Shown here: in pieces, positions 50,030 to 60,195 of the stretch
Position numbering within the stretch: position 1 is the first letter of the stretch
Layout: each line of letters starts with the position of its first letter
NCBI GenBank assembly: GCA_910586045.1
Contig: CAJUIH010000002.1
Coordinates: forward strand, 1-64,000
Source: an uncultured Eubacterium sp.
GTDB lineage: Bacteria > Bacillota > Clostridia > Lachnospirales > Lachnospiraceae
Reading direction: 5' to 3'
Length of the DNA: 64,000 nt
Notes under the pieces: model-generated
The model's database searches: none
What the model was told of the DNA's origin: nothing
The model's input: only the letters and a program-made list of their open reading frames with translations
Made by a program: the position numbers and the translations under genes

Positions 50030-52567
50030 CTATGTTCTGCTGCCCTTTCCAATCAGTTTACTAAGCCCCAAAAACAAAATCTGTGACACAGCCAGAAATA
50101 CTAACAGTATCCCGATACATTTTCCCGACAGGCTGCTCATCGCGAATAGTTGGTTTAAAAATACCCCGCCAGCCGCCAGCCCGCATAGATTCAGCGCTAA
50201 AATCGCGCATTTGACCCCGTTAAGCGGCCGGCTGATGCGAATCAGGAAGCTGAACCCCACTGCCGCGAGCAAAAGCGCACAAGCAGTAGCAATTTCCCGT
50301 TCCGGAATGAAACTGCGCGTAGCGAAAATAACAAACGCAGCAACGGTCAGAAAATTTGCAAGCCCTGCGGGGAGTGCCGTTGTCAGGACATTTTGGATAA
50401 AGTTGCCGCGGATCCGGTTTTTATTCGGCTCCAACGCCAGCAAAAATCCCGGTACTCCAATCGTAAACATCCCGACCAGTGAAATCTGTGCCGGTTCCAG
50501 CGGATACGTAAACGCAAACAAAGCGGCAAACAGGGCCATCAGAAGCGAAAAAATGTTTTTGACCAAAAACAGGCTTGCCGACCGTTCGATGTTGTTTACT
50601 ACACGACGCCCTTCCAGCACGACATGGGGCATATGCGCGAAATCGGAATCCAATAAGACAACCTGTGCGGCCTGCGCTGCCGCTTCACTGCCGGAAGCCA
50701 TGGCTACGCTGCAGTCCGCGTCTTTCATAGCCAGGATATCGTTGACCCCGTCTCCGGTCATTGCGGCTGTATGACCGGCTTTTTGCAGCGCTTTGACAAG
50801 CTGCCGCTTCTGTTTTGGCGATACACGGCCAAATACGGTATACCGTTCGGCCGCTTCTTCCAATTCCTGCTGCGTTTTCAACGTCCCCGCGTCAATATAG
50901 CGCTCCGCCTGTAAAATCCCTGCCTGTTTTGCCACTTCCGATACGGTCTGCGGATGATCGCCGGAGATGACTTTTACCGTTACCCCCTGCTCTACAAAAT
51001 AGGAAAATGTTTCTTTCGCGTTTTTTCGGATCGGATTTTCCAATCGTATAAAACAAAGCGGGATTACGGTTTCTTCTTCTGTCTGCTTAGCGAACGCCAG
51101 CACACGGCAGCCTTTTTTTACATAAGGCTGGATCTTAGGCTGAACCGACGCAAACGCATCCCCCATTACAAATTCCGGCGCACCCAAACGATACACCGCG
51201 TCCGCAAACGTTACCATACTGTATTTTTTTTCGGAAGAAAACGGCACCGCGGACAGCACGGCCCGTTCTTTCGCCGCACCCCTCTTTGCACTTACTGCCT
51301 GTAGCGGCGCATAAGCGCGGATTGCCTGCATCGTGGCGTTATTGTCAGGCACAGCCCTGCTGTAATCCGCCAAAAGCTGTTCCAATTCCTGCCTGTCCTG
51401 GCCTGTGCCTGCGGGTATCAGCTCTTTTACCCGCATATCCGGCTCTGTAATCGTTCCGGTTTTGTCTACGCACAGGACATCGACCCGGGCCAGCGTCTCA
51501 ATGCTTTTCATATCATGCAAAAGCACTTTCTTTTGTGCCAGCCGTACCGTACTTAGGGCAAGCGCGGCCGTCATAAGCAGATACAGCCCTTCCGGAATCA
51601 TGCCGATCACCGCGGCTACCATAGAAACAATGCTTTTTTGAAAGGTTTCCCCGTTGCTGAAATAAGCCTGTGCAAATAAAACCGCCGCAGCCGGAATAAT
51701 CAGGATACCGACCCATTTTACAAGCTGGTTGACGGAACGAATCATTTTAGACTGCTCGCCGCTGCCCATCGCTTTCGCTTCCGCCGTTAGTTTGGAAATA
51801 TAAGAATCCTTTCCGACCCGTTCCAGCTTTGCGTAACACTGCCCGCTTACGACGAAGCTGCCCGACAGCAGGCGGCTTCCGACTTCCTTTTGCACCTCGT
51901 CCGCTTCCCCGGTAAGCAGCGATTCATTGACCGCTGCACTCCCGTATACTACGACTGCATCCGCGCAAATCTGATTTCCGGCTGACAGGCAGACCACATC
52001 ATCCTTTACCAGTTCCTCAGACGGAATCCTGCTTTGTACCTGGTTGCGCACGACAACGGACTGCGGCGCATGGAGCATGTTCATCCTATCCAGTGTCCGC
52101 TTGGCGCGCAGCTCCTGAATCATGCCGATCACAGCGTTACCGACAACAATCGGAAGAAACGATAAGTTCCGGTAAGATTCCGCCATACATAACAGCACGG
52201 ACAATACCAAAAAGATAAAATTAAAGTACGTAAAGATGTTGCTTTTTAGTATCTGCGGCACTGTTTTTCCAGTCGTAATATCCGTATGGTTTGTAAGTCC
52301 CTGCTTTGTACGCTCTGCCACCTCCTGCGAGGTCAGGCCCATCACGGGTACTGCCTGTAAGCCCAGCCTATTGGCAGACTGATTTTCCCCGGCCAAACTG
52401 TCCGGGCGGCCCGCCTGTGCCCGCGGCCCAAACCTTTCTGTTTTTAGCAGTGCCAGGCCTTTTTTTGTTTGCACCATACCGGCTTTTTTTTCTTCCGTCC
52501 CGGACACGGAATGTCCTGCCTTTCCTGTCCGGATTCTTCCATATGTCATATTGTCTGTTATGTCCAT
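50030..52567 (-). CDS. Cation-translocating P-type ATPase (CtpE-like)
   Basis: 845 residues. Actuator loop LTGEADEV, IPEGLYLLMTAALALS helix, phosphorylation site CVDKTGTITEP, ATP-binding domain and hinge MTGDGVNDILAMKDADCSVAM. About ten membrane helices, without N-terminal heavy-metal CxxC domains. The IPEGL helix and overall length resemble CtpE-type calcium ATPases; the ion is inferred. The first 85 residues before GLTSQEVAERTKQG are basic and poorly conserved, so the start could be internal. Confidence 0.9.
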   Translation of the reverse strand: MDITDNMTYGRIRTGKAGHSVSGTEEKKAGMVQTKKGLALLKTERFGPRAQAGRPDSLAGENQSANRLGLQAVPVMGLTSQEVAERTKQGLTNHTDITTGKTVPQILKSNIFTYFNFIFLVLSVLLCMAESYRNLSFLPIVVGNAVIGMIQELRAKRTLDRMNMLHAPQSVVVRNQVQSRIPSEELVKDDVVCLSAGNQICADAVVVYGSAAVNESLLTGEADEVQKEVGSRLLSGSFVVSGQCYAKLERVGKDSYISKLTAEAKAMGSGEQSKMIRSVNQLVKWVGILIIPAAAVLFAQAYFSNGETFQKSIVSMVAAVIGMIPEGLYLLMTAALALSTVRLAQKKVLLHDMKSIETLARVDVLCVDKTGTITEPDMRVKELIPAGTGQDRQELEQLLADYSRAVPDNNATMQAIRAYAPLQAVSAKRGAAKERAVLSAVPFSSEKKYSMVTFADAVYRLGAPEFVMGDAFASVQPKIQPYVKKGCRVLAFAKQTEEETVIPLCFIRLENPIRKNAKETFSYFVEQGVTVKVISGDHPQTVSEVAKQAGILQAERYIDAGTLKTQQELEEAAERYTVFGRVSPKQKRQLVKALQKAGHTAAMTGDGVNDILAMKDADCSVAMASGSEAAAQAAQVVLLDSDFAHMPHVVLEGRRVVNNIERSASLFLVKNIFSLLMALFAALFAFTYPLEPAQISLVGMFTIGVPGFLLALEPNKNRIRGNFIQNVLTTALPAGLANFLTVAAFVIFATRSFIPEREIATACALLLAAVGFSFLIRISRPLNGVKCAILALNLCGLAAGGVFLNQLFAMSSLSGKCIGILLVFLAVSQILFLGLSKLIGKGSRT

Positions 52568-52758
52568 CCTACATCCCTGCCTTTATCTGATTAAATCGTC
52601 AGCCCCGATCCTGCCATGGTTTTCGGATACCTCCTAGAACTTATTATATCACAGAATCTCCTGCCATATTTAAACAGACCGTGTAGATTTCACTTAGATT
52701 TTATTAAGAAAATAATAAGATATGCAGACGATACGATGAACTTGCGTGATCTTTTTGG

Positions 52759-53649
52759 TTATACACTGCTCTGCCCGCCGCTAAAGCGTTTGCGCACATA
52801 ATTGCCGATATTTGTCATACATATAAGCGTAATCGTCAAAAACGCTCCCGGAACCAAGATAATCCACCAGGCGTTTGTCAGAAAGGCCTTTTGGGCCAGG
52901 GACAGCATACTGCCCCATGAAACGACTTCTACCGGAAGCCCGATCCCCATAAAACTCAGTGTTGATTCCGCTGCTATGGCGTTTCGGATATTCATAACCG
53001 CCATAAACAAGATGGACGGTACAACATGCGGCATAAGGTGGGTGCGCAGAATATAAAAAAATCCGCCGCCCATACATTTTGCCGCAAGGATATATTCGCT
53101 GTGACAGATCTGGCGCACCTGCGTCCGAATGATTTTGGCCATACCCATCCAGCTAGTCATTCCAAGCACAGCGGAAATACGCCAGGCATCCGCACCGCCC
53201 AAACCCGCCAGCAGAAATAAAACGGCTAACAGGTTTGGCACGCTTAACAAAATCTCCGTCAAACGCATCAGCAGCGCATCCGCCAAATCCGGCGCACAGC
53301 CGCTCGCCGCCCCGACGACGATCGCAATACACACGGAAAGCAGTGACGCCGACAGCCCAATCCCCAATGAGATCCTGCCGCCATACCAGACCATGGAGAA
53401 AATATCCCGGCCCATCGGATCCGTCCCAAATAAAAATTCCCCGTCGGGCGGGACACTGTAATGCCGCAAATCCATGTACATCGGATCTTTTGTCATTACG
53501 AGCCTGCAGGCCAGACATCCGGTGATCAATACCGCAAGCACGAACATCGAAAGCAGCGGCATGCCCTTATACCATTTTTGCTTTTTGCGCGGCACGTCCT
53601 GTACCGGACTGCGGATGCAGGCTATGTAAAATTTATCGTTCATACGCAA
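52759..53649 (-). CDS. Peptide/nickel ABC transporter permease (OppC/DppC type)
   Basis: 296 residues with an N-terminal helix preceded by OppC_N-like residues and the EAA-like segment AAKCMGGGFFYILRTHLMPHV. Five to six membrane helices; FGTDPMGRDIFSMVWYGGRISL is the characteristic OppC motif. Last gene of the operon, 17 nt after the OppB-type gene. Confidence 0.93.
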   Translation of the reverse strand: MRMNDKFYIACIRSPVQDVPRKKQKWYKGMPLLSMFVLAVLITGCLACRLVMTKDPMYMDLRHYSVPPDGEFLFGTDPMGRDIFSMVWYGGRISLGIGLSASLLSVCIAIVVGAASGCAPDLADALLMRLTEILLSVPNLLAVLFLLAGLGGADAWRISAVLGMTSWMGMAKIIRTQVRQICHSEYILAAKCMGGGFFYILRTHLMPHVVPSILFMAVMNIRNAIAAESTLSFMGIGLPVEVVSWGSMLSLAQKAFLTNAWWIILVPGAFLTITLICMTNIGNYVRKRFSGGQSSV

Positions 53650-53666
53650 CCCTCAAATCAAACTGC

Positions 53667-54653
53667 CTATCCTTTTCGAAGTTTTATGCGCGGATCGATC
53701 TTCTCGTTGATGATTTGTGCCGCTATGCTGCACAGGATCACCAGTCCGCCGGACAATAGGCTTAACAGCATAAGCAGGTTATAATCCTGATACCTCGCGC
53801 TCTCATAGGAAAGCGTCCCAAGCCCTGGGTAGGAAAAAACGGTTTCTATAATATAAGTCCCGCCCAGGATATGCGGGACGGATACTGCCATAATGCTCAG
53901 ATAGGACGGTATGATACCGCGCAGGCAATGACGGAACATCACCTGTCGTTTCGTAAGCCCTTTGGATTTCGCAAACAACATATAATCCGCCCGCGCTTCT
54001 TCCAGCAGCATATTGCGGATCATATAGGCGTAATACCAAAGGTGTTCTAATACGGCCACCGCCAGCGGCAGGATCAAATGCCGGATCCGGTCTAAAAGAT
54101 CGTCTTCCCTGCCTACGGTATAAGCGCCGCTGCTCGGCAGCCATTTCAAATTGACCGCAAACAGTAAAATCAGCACCAAAGCCAGCCAAAATTCCGGAAT
54201 GCAGCTTAACACCGTACCTGCTTTGCACAAAACGCGGTCCGCCAGGCTGTCTTCTTTCCAGGCACAGCACATCCCCAAAAGCAGGGCCAGACCGAAAATC
54301 AGCGCAAAACCGGTACCGCCCAAAAGAAAAGTCGCGCCTGCGCGCTGCGAAATCACCTGCAGCGCATCCATTTTATATTTATAGGAAATACCGAAATCTC
54401 CATGTACGGCACGCTCCAGCCAGAGGACATACTGCACCGCGACCGGCTTTTGCAGGCCCAGCCGCTCCTGCGCCTGCTGGCGTTGTCGCGGTTTCATTTT
54501 TTCGACCCGGTCCCCGTAATACGATACAAGTGGATCGCCGGGCGCCAGCCTGGAAATAGCAAAAACCACAATGGAAAGCAGCAGCATACTGCAGCAAAAC
54601 AAAGCGATTTTTTTTACAACATATACCATCAGATTTACGGGTGCCGCCCGCAT
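53667..54653 (-). CDS. Peptide/nickel ABC transporter permease (OppB/DppB type)
   Basis: 328 residues from ATG 54653, which lies one base after the stop of the ATPase gene; ATG 54629 (MVYVVKKIAL) is an alternative start and the upstream 62 codons of the open frame overlap the ATPase gene and are not used. Typical RLAPGDPLVSYYGD after helix 1, six helices, and the coupling segment FAKSKGLTKRQVMFRHCLRG. Partner of the OppC-type permease. Confidence 0.92.
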   Translation of the reverse strand: MRAAPVNLMVYVVKKIALFCCSMLLLSIVVFAISRLAPGDPLVSYYGDRVEKMKPRQRQQAQERLGLQKPVAVQYVLWLERAVHGDFGISYKYKMDALQVISQRAGATFLLGGTGFALIFGLALLLGMCCAWKEDSLADRVLCKAGTVLSCIPEFWLALVLILLFAVNLKWLPSSGAYTVGREDDLLDRIRHLILPLAVAVLEHLWYYAYMIRNMLLEEARADYMLFAKSKGLTKRQVMFRHCLRGIIPSYLSIMAVSVPHILGGTYIIETVFSYPGLGTLSYESARYQDYNLLMLLSLLSGGLVILCSIAAQIINEKIDPRIKLRKG

Positions 54654-54654
54654 T

Positions 54655-56601
54655 TTATGTCGGTCCATGGCAAGATCCCTTTCCGCTGGCGCAGTTTGTC
54701 GACTCCATCCATTTCCCGTCAGGATAAGATCGATCGTCCAGCCTGTATGCCATCGGCGGCACTGCCCGTTTCTTTCGTGGATCCAGCAATGGAACCGCCG
54801 CCAATAAAGCTTTTGTATATGAATGCCGCGGATGGGCAAACAATTCTTCCGTCGGCGCGCATTCCACTAGTTTTCCCTGGTACATAACGCCGATACGGTC
54901 ACACAGATACGCGACCATAGCCAGATCATGCGCAATAAACAAAAACGAGAACCCATGCTCTTTCTGAAGATGCCGGAACAGGTTTACAATCTGCGCCTGC
55001 ACCGATACGTCCAGGGATGCGATCGGTTCATCGGCCACAAGCAGCTCCGGCTCCATTACCAGCGCCCTTGCAACCGCCACACGCTGACGCTGGCCGCCGG
55101 ACAATTCGGATGGATATTTGTCCAAATCCGCTGCATCCAGACCGACATACCGCATCTGAAATTCTGCTTCCGCACGGTACGAGCCGCGCGCCGTCGTCCG
55201 ATGTTGGATTTTTAACGGCTCACAAATTAAGTCGCACACTTTCATCCGCTGGTTTAGGCTCGACGCGGAATCCTGAAAAATAATCTGGCGCGCCGTCTGC
55301 AGCATGCGCTTGTTTTTGCGGAAAATACGCCGGTCGCATACATTCAGGCCTTTGTAGTAAATACTGCCGCCTGTCGGCCGGCAAATATTCATAATACAGC
55401 GGGCGACCGTTGATTTCCCGCAGCCGGATTCTCCGACCAGGCCGAAAATCTCCCCCTTATAAATCTGAAACGATACGTCGTCCACAGCATACACGGCATG
55501 TTTTGGGGACCATGCATACCGGTGCGTTACATGCCGCACATCCAGCAGGATTTCTGTGCCTGCTTTTGTGCCTGGATCTGTAATTGCGGCCGGTTCGGTC
55601 TGTCGGTACGCCGGAACCGTTATGTCCGCTGCCCGCGCATCCAGCAGCCAGGTCGCGGCGGCATGTGTATCTGTAATACGAAACATCGGCGGTTCTTTTT
55701 CATAGTCCACCGCAAGCGCATACGGATTACGGCAGGCAAACGCGTCTCCTTTCGGCGGATGAAGCAGCGACGGCGGCATACCGGGTATCGTTTTTAACGG
55801 CTCCCCTGACTTGGCAAAGGACGGGAGCGCCTGTAAAAGCCCCTGCGTATAAGGATGCCTTGGATCATAAAAAATTTCTTCCGCCGTCCCGGTTTCTATG
55901 ATTTTTCCGGCATACATAACCGCGATACGGTCCGCGGCCCCCGCGGCGGCACCCAGGTCGTGCGTTACCAAAACGACAGCCATCCCCCGGCTCTTTCCCA
56001 CGTCCCGCAGCAGCCCTAAGATCTGTGCTTCCAGCAGCACATCGAGCGCGGTCGTCGGTTCATCCGCAAGCAAAACCGCGGGTTCCGCCGCCAGTGCTGC
56101 CGCAAGCACGCAGCGCTGGCGCATACCGCCGGACAAATGATGCGGATAACGTCCGACATATGCTTCCGGTTCCCGGATTCCGACCAGGCGCATCAGTTCC
56201 AGTACCCGCTTTCGCAGCCGGGTTTTAGATATTCCAGGCTGATGTATGCTGACGGCTTCGCCAATCTGGACGCCGATTGGCAGCGCCGGATGCAAAGACG
56301 TCATCGGGTCCTGAAATACCATAGAACATAGGGATCCGCGCAGCCTGCACATCTCCCGTTCCCGCAAACCGGTAAGATCCGTGCCGTTTACCGCGATCCT
56401 GCCGGACTTGATCCTTGCATAGGACGGCAGCAGCTTTAGGATGCTTTTTAACAACACGCTTTTGCCGCAGCCGGACTCCCCTACAATCGCAAGCACTTCG
56501 CCTGGCCGCACGCAAAAGCTGACGCCGCGTACTGCCTGCACTTCCCCCTGCATCGTATCCAAACTGACCGCTAAATCATGTACTTCTAATAATCCGGACA
56601 T
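54655..56601 (-). CDS. Fused two-domain ABC transporter ATPase (OppD-OppF type)
   Basis: 648 residues from ATG 56601, supported by AAGGAGTCGGGATAAA upstream; the longer frame overlaps the binding-protein gene. Two complete ATPase modules: first with GESGCGKSVLLKS, LSGGMRQRCVLA and LLADEPTTALD; second with GESGCGKSTVARC, LSGGQRQRVAVARAL and LVADEPIASLD. Each is followed by an oligopeptide/nickel-type C-terminal region (HPYTQGLL and HSYTKALL). Normally these are two genes; the fusion is a known but less common layout. Confidence 0.93.
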   Translation of the reverse strand: MSGLLEVHDLAVSLDTMQGEVQAVRGVSFCVRPGEVLAIVGESGCGKSVLLKSILKLLPSYARIKSGRIAVNGTDLTGLREREMCRLRGSLCSMVFQDPMTSLHPALPIGVQIGEAVSIHQPGISKTRLRKRVLELMRLVGIREPEAYVGRYPHHLSGGMRQRCVLAAALAAEPAVLLADEPTTALDVLLEAQILGLLRDVGKSRGMAVVLVTHDLGAAAGAADRIAVMYAGKIIETGTAEEIFYDPRHPYTQGLLQALPSFAKSGEPLKTIPGMPPSLLHPPKGDAFACRNPYALAVDYEKEPPMFRITDTHAAATWLLDARAADITVPAYRQTEPAAITDPGTKAGTEILLDVRHVTHRYAWSPKHAVYAVDDVSFQIYKGEIFGLVGESGCGKSTVARCIMNICRPTGGSIYYKGLNVCDRRIFRKNKRMLQTARQIIFQDSASSLNQRMKVCDLICEPLKIQHRTTARGSYRAEAEFQMRYVGLDAADLDKYPSELSGGQRQRVAVARALVMEPELLVADEPIASLDVSVQAQIVNLFRHLQKEHGFSFLFIAHDLAMVAYLCDRIGVMYQGKLVECAPTEELFAHPRHSYTKALLAAVPLLDPRKKRAVPPMAYRLDDRSYPDGKWMESTNCASGKGSCHGPT

Positions 56602-56615
56602 TTTATCCCGACTCC

Positions 56616-58154
56616 TTATTCCGAAAATGTCCATTCCGCGACATTCCAAAAGATCCCAACCCCATGGTGCCCCATAACCGTATCCGCACAAATTCCCTGC
56701 AGGGCGGCATCCGCAACGTAATCGGCATCTACATAACAGATCAGGGCAAATGCCGGATCCTTTGCCAGTTCGATCTGAAACTGGGCGTAGGCTTTGGCAC
56801 GGACATTCGGATCGTCAGACTGGCGCGCTTTTGTCAGGTACCGGTCTACCTGCGGGTTGGAATAGCTGCTGTAATTTGCACCTTTGTTGGTGCCGAATAC
56901 CTTATATGTATGGTCGTCCGCATCAAACGGGCTTCCCCATCCGATCAGGTAGGCCATCTGTCCGGCCCAGTCCGGCTGCACGGGAATCTCGACCGTACAG
57001 TCAATGCCGACTTCTTTGAGCTGCTGCGCCGCAGCCTGCGCAAGATCCACACGCACCTGGTCCCCCGCGCCGACACTCAGCACAAACCCGACCGTCTGCC
57101 CGTCGCGTTCATAAAAACCATTGCTGCCCATGGTACAGCCCGCCGCTTCCAATACCTGTTTTGCTTTTTTCGGATTATAATCATAATGTTCTGCTTTTTC
57201 ATAATAATAAGGATTTCTCTGCAGCGGGCTGTAAGCGGCAGCGCCCCGTCCCAGCAAAACCGCGTCCACAATCGCCTCTCTGTCAATGGCGTAGCAGACC
57301 GCCGGGATCAGATCCCGGTTCTTCTTCCAGTACGGATTGGCAAAATTAAATAAAATCCCCCGGTAATCCGATGTTTTCATCGTAAAACACTGGTATCCTC
57401 CGCGTCCCGCAAACGTCTGCGCGTCTTTCGGCGCCAGCAGCGCCAAATCCAGTTCACCGGATTCCATTTGCAGCGCTTTTGCGTGGTCGTCTGTTACAAT
57501 TTTAAAAACAATCTGGTCAATCTCTGGTTCCCCTTTAAAATACCGTTTATTTTTGACAAGCGTAATCGACTGGCCCGCATCCCACTGTTTTATTTGATAC
57601 GGCCCTGTTCCAACCGGATTGCGGAAAAACGCGGATTCCTGCATATCCTCTCCCGCCAGAAGATGCTCCGGCAAAACCGCCATCGTCATATAATCCAAAA
57701 ATGCCGCATTCGGCGCCGCCAGCCGAAACGAAATCGAGGCATCGTCAATAACGGTAATTTCCTGCACATCTTCAAAATTCGGCGCATTTTCCGATCCGTT
57801 TTCCGGATCCATAATCGCTTCTATTGTAAACTTCACATCGTCAGCCGTAAACTTTTCCCCGTCATGCCAGAAAACATCCCTGGCAAGATCAAACGTGTAG
57901 GTACATGTCCCGGCATCAAACTCCCAACGCTCCGCCAGGCCCGGGACGACTTCATTTTTTCCGTTATGCGCGGTCAGGCCGTTAAATAACAAAAGATTAA
58001 TTTCCCCATGTTCATCCATCGCCGGATTGATTCTGGTATAATCGCCGCTGCCGTATACAAGCGTCTGCGGCTGCCCGCCGTCCTGGGTACTGCCGCACGC
58101 AGACAAAGAAATGGCCATGGCAAAGGCCAGCAAAACCGCAACGTACTTTTTCAT
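56616..58154 (-). CDS. ABC transporter substrate-binding lipoprotein (SBP_bac_5)
   Basis: 512 residues. Lipobox ISLSAC gives a lipoprotein signal peptide with Cys20. Family 5 features: GLTAHNGKNEVVPGLAERWEF, FWHDGEKFTADDVKFTIEAI and a C-terminal lobe with IPVQPDWAGQMAYLIGWGSP. Ligands in this family include peptides, nickel chelates and opines, and the transporter layout (B, C, fused DF) fits peptide or nickel uptake. Ribosome binding site AAAAGGAAA. Confidence 0.92.
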   Translation of the reverse strand: MKKYVAVLLAFAMAISLSACGSTQDGGQPQTLVYGSGDYTRINPAMDEHGEINLLLFNGLTAHNGKNEVVPGLAERWEFDAGTCTYTFDLARDVFWHDGEKFTADDVKFTIEAIMDPENGSENAPNFEDVQEITVIDDASISFRLAAPNAAFLDYMTMAVLPEHLLAGEDMQESAFFRNPVGTGPYQIKQWDAGQSITLVKNKRYFKGEPEIDQIVFKIVTDDHAKALQMESGELDLALLAPKDAQTFAGRGGYQCFTMKTSDYRGILFNFANPYWKKNRDLIPAVCYAIDREAIVDAVLLGRGAAAYSPLQRNPYYYEKAEHYDYNPKKAKQVLEAAGCTMGSNGFYERDGQTVGFVLSVGAGDQVRVDLAQAAAQQLKEVGIDCTVEIPVQPDWAGQMAYLIGWGSPFDADDHTYKVFGTNKGANYSSYSNPQVDRYLTKARQSDDPNVRAKAYAQFQIELAKDPAFALICYVDADYVADAALQGICADTVMGHHGVGIFWNVAEWTFSE

Positions 58155-58161
58155 TTTCCTT

Positions 58162-58362
58162 TTACACCCCTTTCGGCTTTCGATTGCCGTTTTCTTTTTT
58201 CATTTTCGCATGCCGCAATTTTCCGTGCAAGCCTCCCTGGGGGTTATTTTTATTTTTGCCATGTTTCAATTCGGCAGGTATGGCGTTTCTTTCCATCATA
58301 ACTGATTCCGACAAGCAGTGTTGAAACAAAATCATCGGTGTATTGGTATCTAAATAATTCAT
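58162..58362 (-). CDS. 66-residue hypothetical protein coupled to the MATE gene
   Basis: Its ATG overlaps the MATE stop codon as ATGA, with GAGGGGGAGCG just upstream, and it ends 7 nt before the binding-protein start. The protein is basic and hydrophilic after residue 30 (HGKNKNNPQGGLHGKLRHAK) and has no signal peptide or membrane helix. I recognise no family. Conserved coupling would make it real; alternatively it is a translated spacer that keeps ribosomes moving between the two genes. Confidence 0.5.
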   Translation of the reverse strand: MNYLDTNTPMILFQHCLSESVMMERNAIPAELKHGKNKNNPQGGLHGKLRHAKMKKENGNRKPKGV

Positions 58363-59726
58363 CGCTCCCCCTCTTTCTCCCGTTCCATCCGCCGAAACAT
58401 CCGAACCAATACGATCACCGCCGCAAAAGCAAGAATAAACTCCGCCGTAAACTGCGCATAGGCCAGCCCATACAACGGAAACAGCCAATTCAAAACAAAC
58501 AGCGCCGGAATTTCCAATACGACTTTGCGCAAAAACGCAAAAATCAAAGAAAACAGCCCTTTCCCGCATGCCTGGTATGTGGTAACACCCAAAAAGTCAA
58601 TGCATAAAAACGGAAGCGAAATACACATACCGTGCAAAAACCGGGCGCCATAGGCAATAATCTCCTCTTTCGCAATAAAAGCGCCCATCAGCCCTTCCGC
58701 AAACACATAAAAAAGCACGGCTACCGCCGCTAGAAAAGAAACCGACAGCTTGGCTGTAAACAGCAGCGACTTTTTGGCGCGTCCATAATCCCTGCTCCCA
58801 AAATTGTAGCTGATTAACGGCATCACCCCCTGCGCGGAACCAAGCGCAATCTGCATCGGTACCATGTTGACCTTATAAGCAATCCCCATCGCGGCAACCG
58901 CGTCAGAACCAAAGGCGGAAGTAAAATTGTTCAAAACCGTCATTCCGGTTACATTCAAAAGGTTCTGCACAGAAGCCGGAATCCCGACCGCACAGATCCC
59001 TAAAACAATATCTTTGCGTGGTTTTGCAAGCCCCGGATTCATACAGACATAGGAACTGCCCTTTCGAACAAAAAGCAGGACAAAGAAATACACACATGCC
59101 ATGCAGTTGGAAACAAATGTCGCCAGCCCTGCGCCTGCCGCCCCCATATGAAAATACAAAACAAACACCGGATCCAGCGCAATATTCAAAATACATCCCG
59201 ACATCGTACCGATGCTCGCATGCATCGACGACCCTTCGGTCCGCACCAGATATGCCATCACTACATTTAATATAGAAGGAACCGCACCAAGCGTCACCGT
59301 CCAAAACAAATAGTCGGCAGTCGCCGCCCGGTTCTCCGGTACTGCGCCTAAAACAGTTAAAAGCGGTGATTTGCAGACGGTAAAAAAAACGGAAAACAAG
59401 AAACCGCTGATGATACAGGCCCATAGTCCAAATGCCGAACAGCGTTTTACCGTCGGAATGTCTTTTCGTCCAAGCGCACGCCCCATCATACTCGACGTAC
59501 CCACGCCAAACAGATTATTTACCGCATTAAACGCCAGCAGCACAGGCGAAGCCAGCGTAACGGCCGCATTTTGAATCGGATCATTTAACATACCTACAAA
59601 CCAAGTATCCGCAAGGCTGTAGATCACCATAACCAGACTGCTAAGTACGGTCGGAAGCGCCAGCGTAGCAACTGCTTTCGGTATCGGCGCTGTTTCAAAT
59701 AAAGTCGTTTTCTGTGTCTGCTCCAT
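58359..59726 (-). CDS. MATE family efflux transporter
   Basis: 455 residues from ATG 59726, chosen for AGGACAGGGAAA upstream; the 28 codons before it lack support. Twelve hydrophobic helices in two similar halves, with the MATE signature SLADTWFVGMLNDPIQNAA near helix 1 and the symmetric VNMVPMQIALGSAQGVMPLISYNFGSRDY in the second half. Na+- or H+-coupled multidrug/metabolite export. First gene of the operon with the ABC transporter. Confidence 0.93.
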   Translation of the reverse strand: MEQTQKTTLFETAPIPKAVATLALPTVLSSLVMVIYSLADTWFVGMLNDPIQNAAVTLASPVLLAFNAVNNLFGVGTSSMMGRALGRKDIPTVKRCSAFGLWACIISGFLFSVFFTVCKSPLLTVLGAVPENRAATADYLFWTVTLGAVPSILNVVMAYLVRTEGSSMHASIGTMSGCILNIALDPVFVLYFHMGAAGAGLATFVSNCMACVYFFVLLFVRKGSSYVCMNPGLAKPRKDIVLGICAVGIPASVQNLLNVTGMTVLNNFTSAFGSDAVAAMGIAYKVNMVPMQIALGSAQGVMPLISYNFGSRDYGRAKKSLLFTAKLSVSFLAAVAVLFYVFAEGLMGAFIAKEEIIAYGARFLHGMCISLPFLCIDFLGVTTYQACGKGLFSLIFAFLRKVVLEIPALFVLNWLFPLYGLAYAQFTAEFILAFAAVIVLVRMFRRMEREKEGER

Positions 59727-59862
59727 TTTCCCTGTCCTTTCTGTGCGTCTCGTATGTACCATTTCCTGAATTGTAACTCTCATTATAAGACAGGGGATAT
59801 GGAAAAGCAAGAAAAAATACGGCCTATGGCCGTATTGTACTGTTTAGATCAGTGGCTGCGGC

Positions 59863-60107
59863 GACGCCGGATGGAGAAAAATTTCCCTTTCTGGTATGAT
59901 TCTGAAAAAAAGCTGGAAGTTCTTAGTTTTCTGCTCTATGCACAGGATTTTCGGGCACGGATGCCCGAAAAAGGAAGCTGCTGCGCCATGGACGGCGCAT
60001 CAGCTTCCGGTCCGTCCATTACCGCAAATGATCGGGCAGAAAACTTAGAACTTCCAGCTTTTCTTCAGCGGAATACCAGAAAGGGAAATTTTTCTCCATC
60101 CGGCGTC
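59863..60107 (+). repeat. Long palindromic element 5 (type A)
   Basis: 245-bp palindrome. Outer arms of 35 bp (59863-59897 with 60073-60107; ends GACGCCGG/CCGGCGTC) are perfect; after small interior loops a 27-bp stem follows (AGCTGGAAGTTCTTAG and its partner). Core: hairpin 1 TTTTCGGGCA-CGGA-TGCCCGAAAA; hairpin 2 GGAAGCTG / CAGCTTCC around GCGCC-ATGGAC-GGCGC; then GGTCCG. It lies between the MATE start and the anti-sigma gene. Confidence 0.92.
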
Positions 60108-60195
60108 CGGACATGTCATAACGTAAATTGCGGAATGCTTAGGGGATTCTTGGTTCCGGAGAGCCTCTGTTCGCAATGCAACTGTACGACACTTC

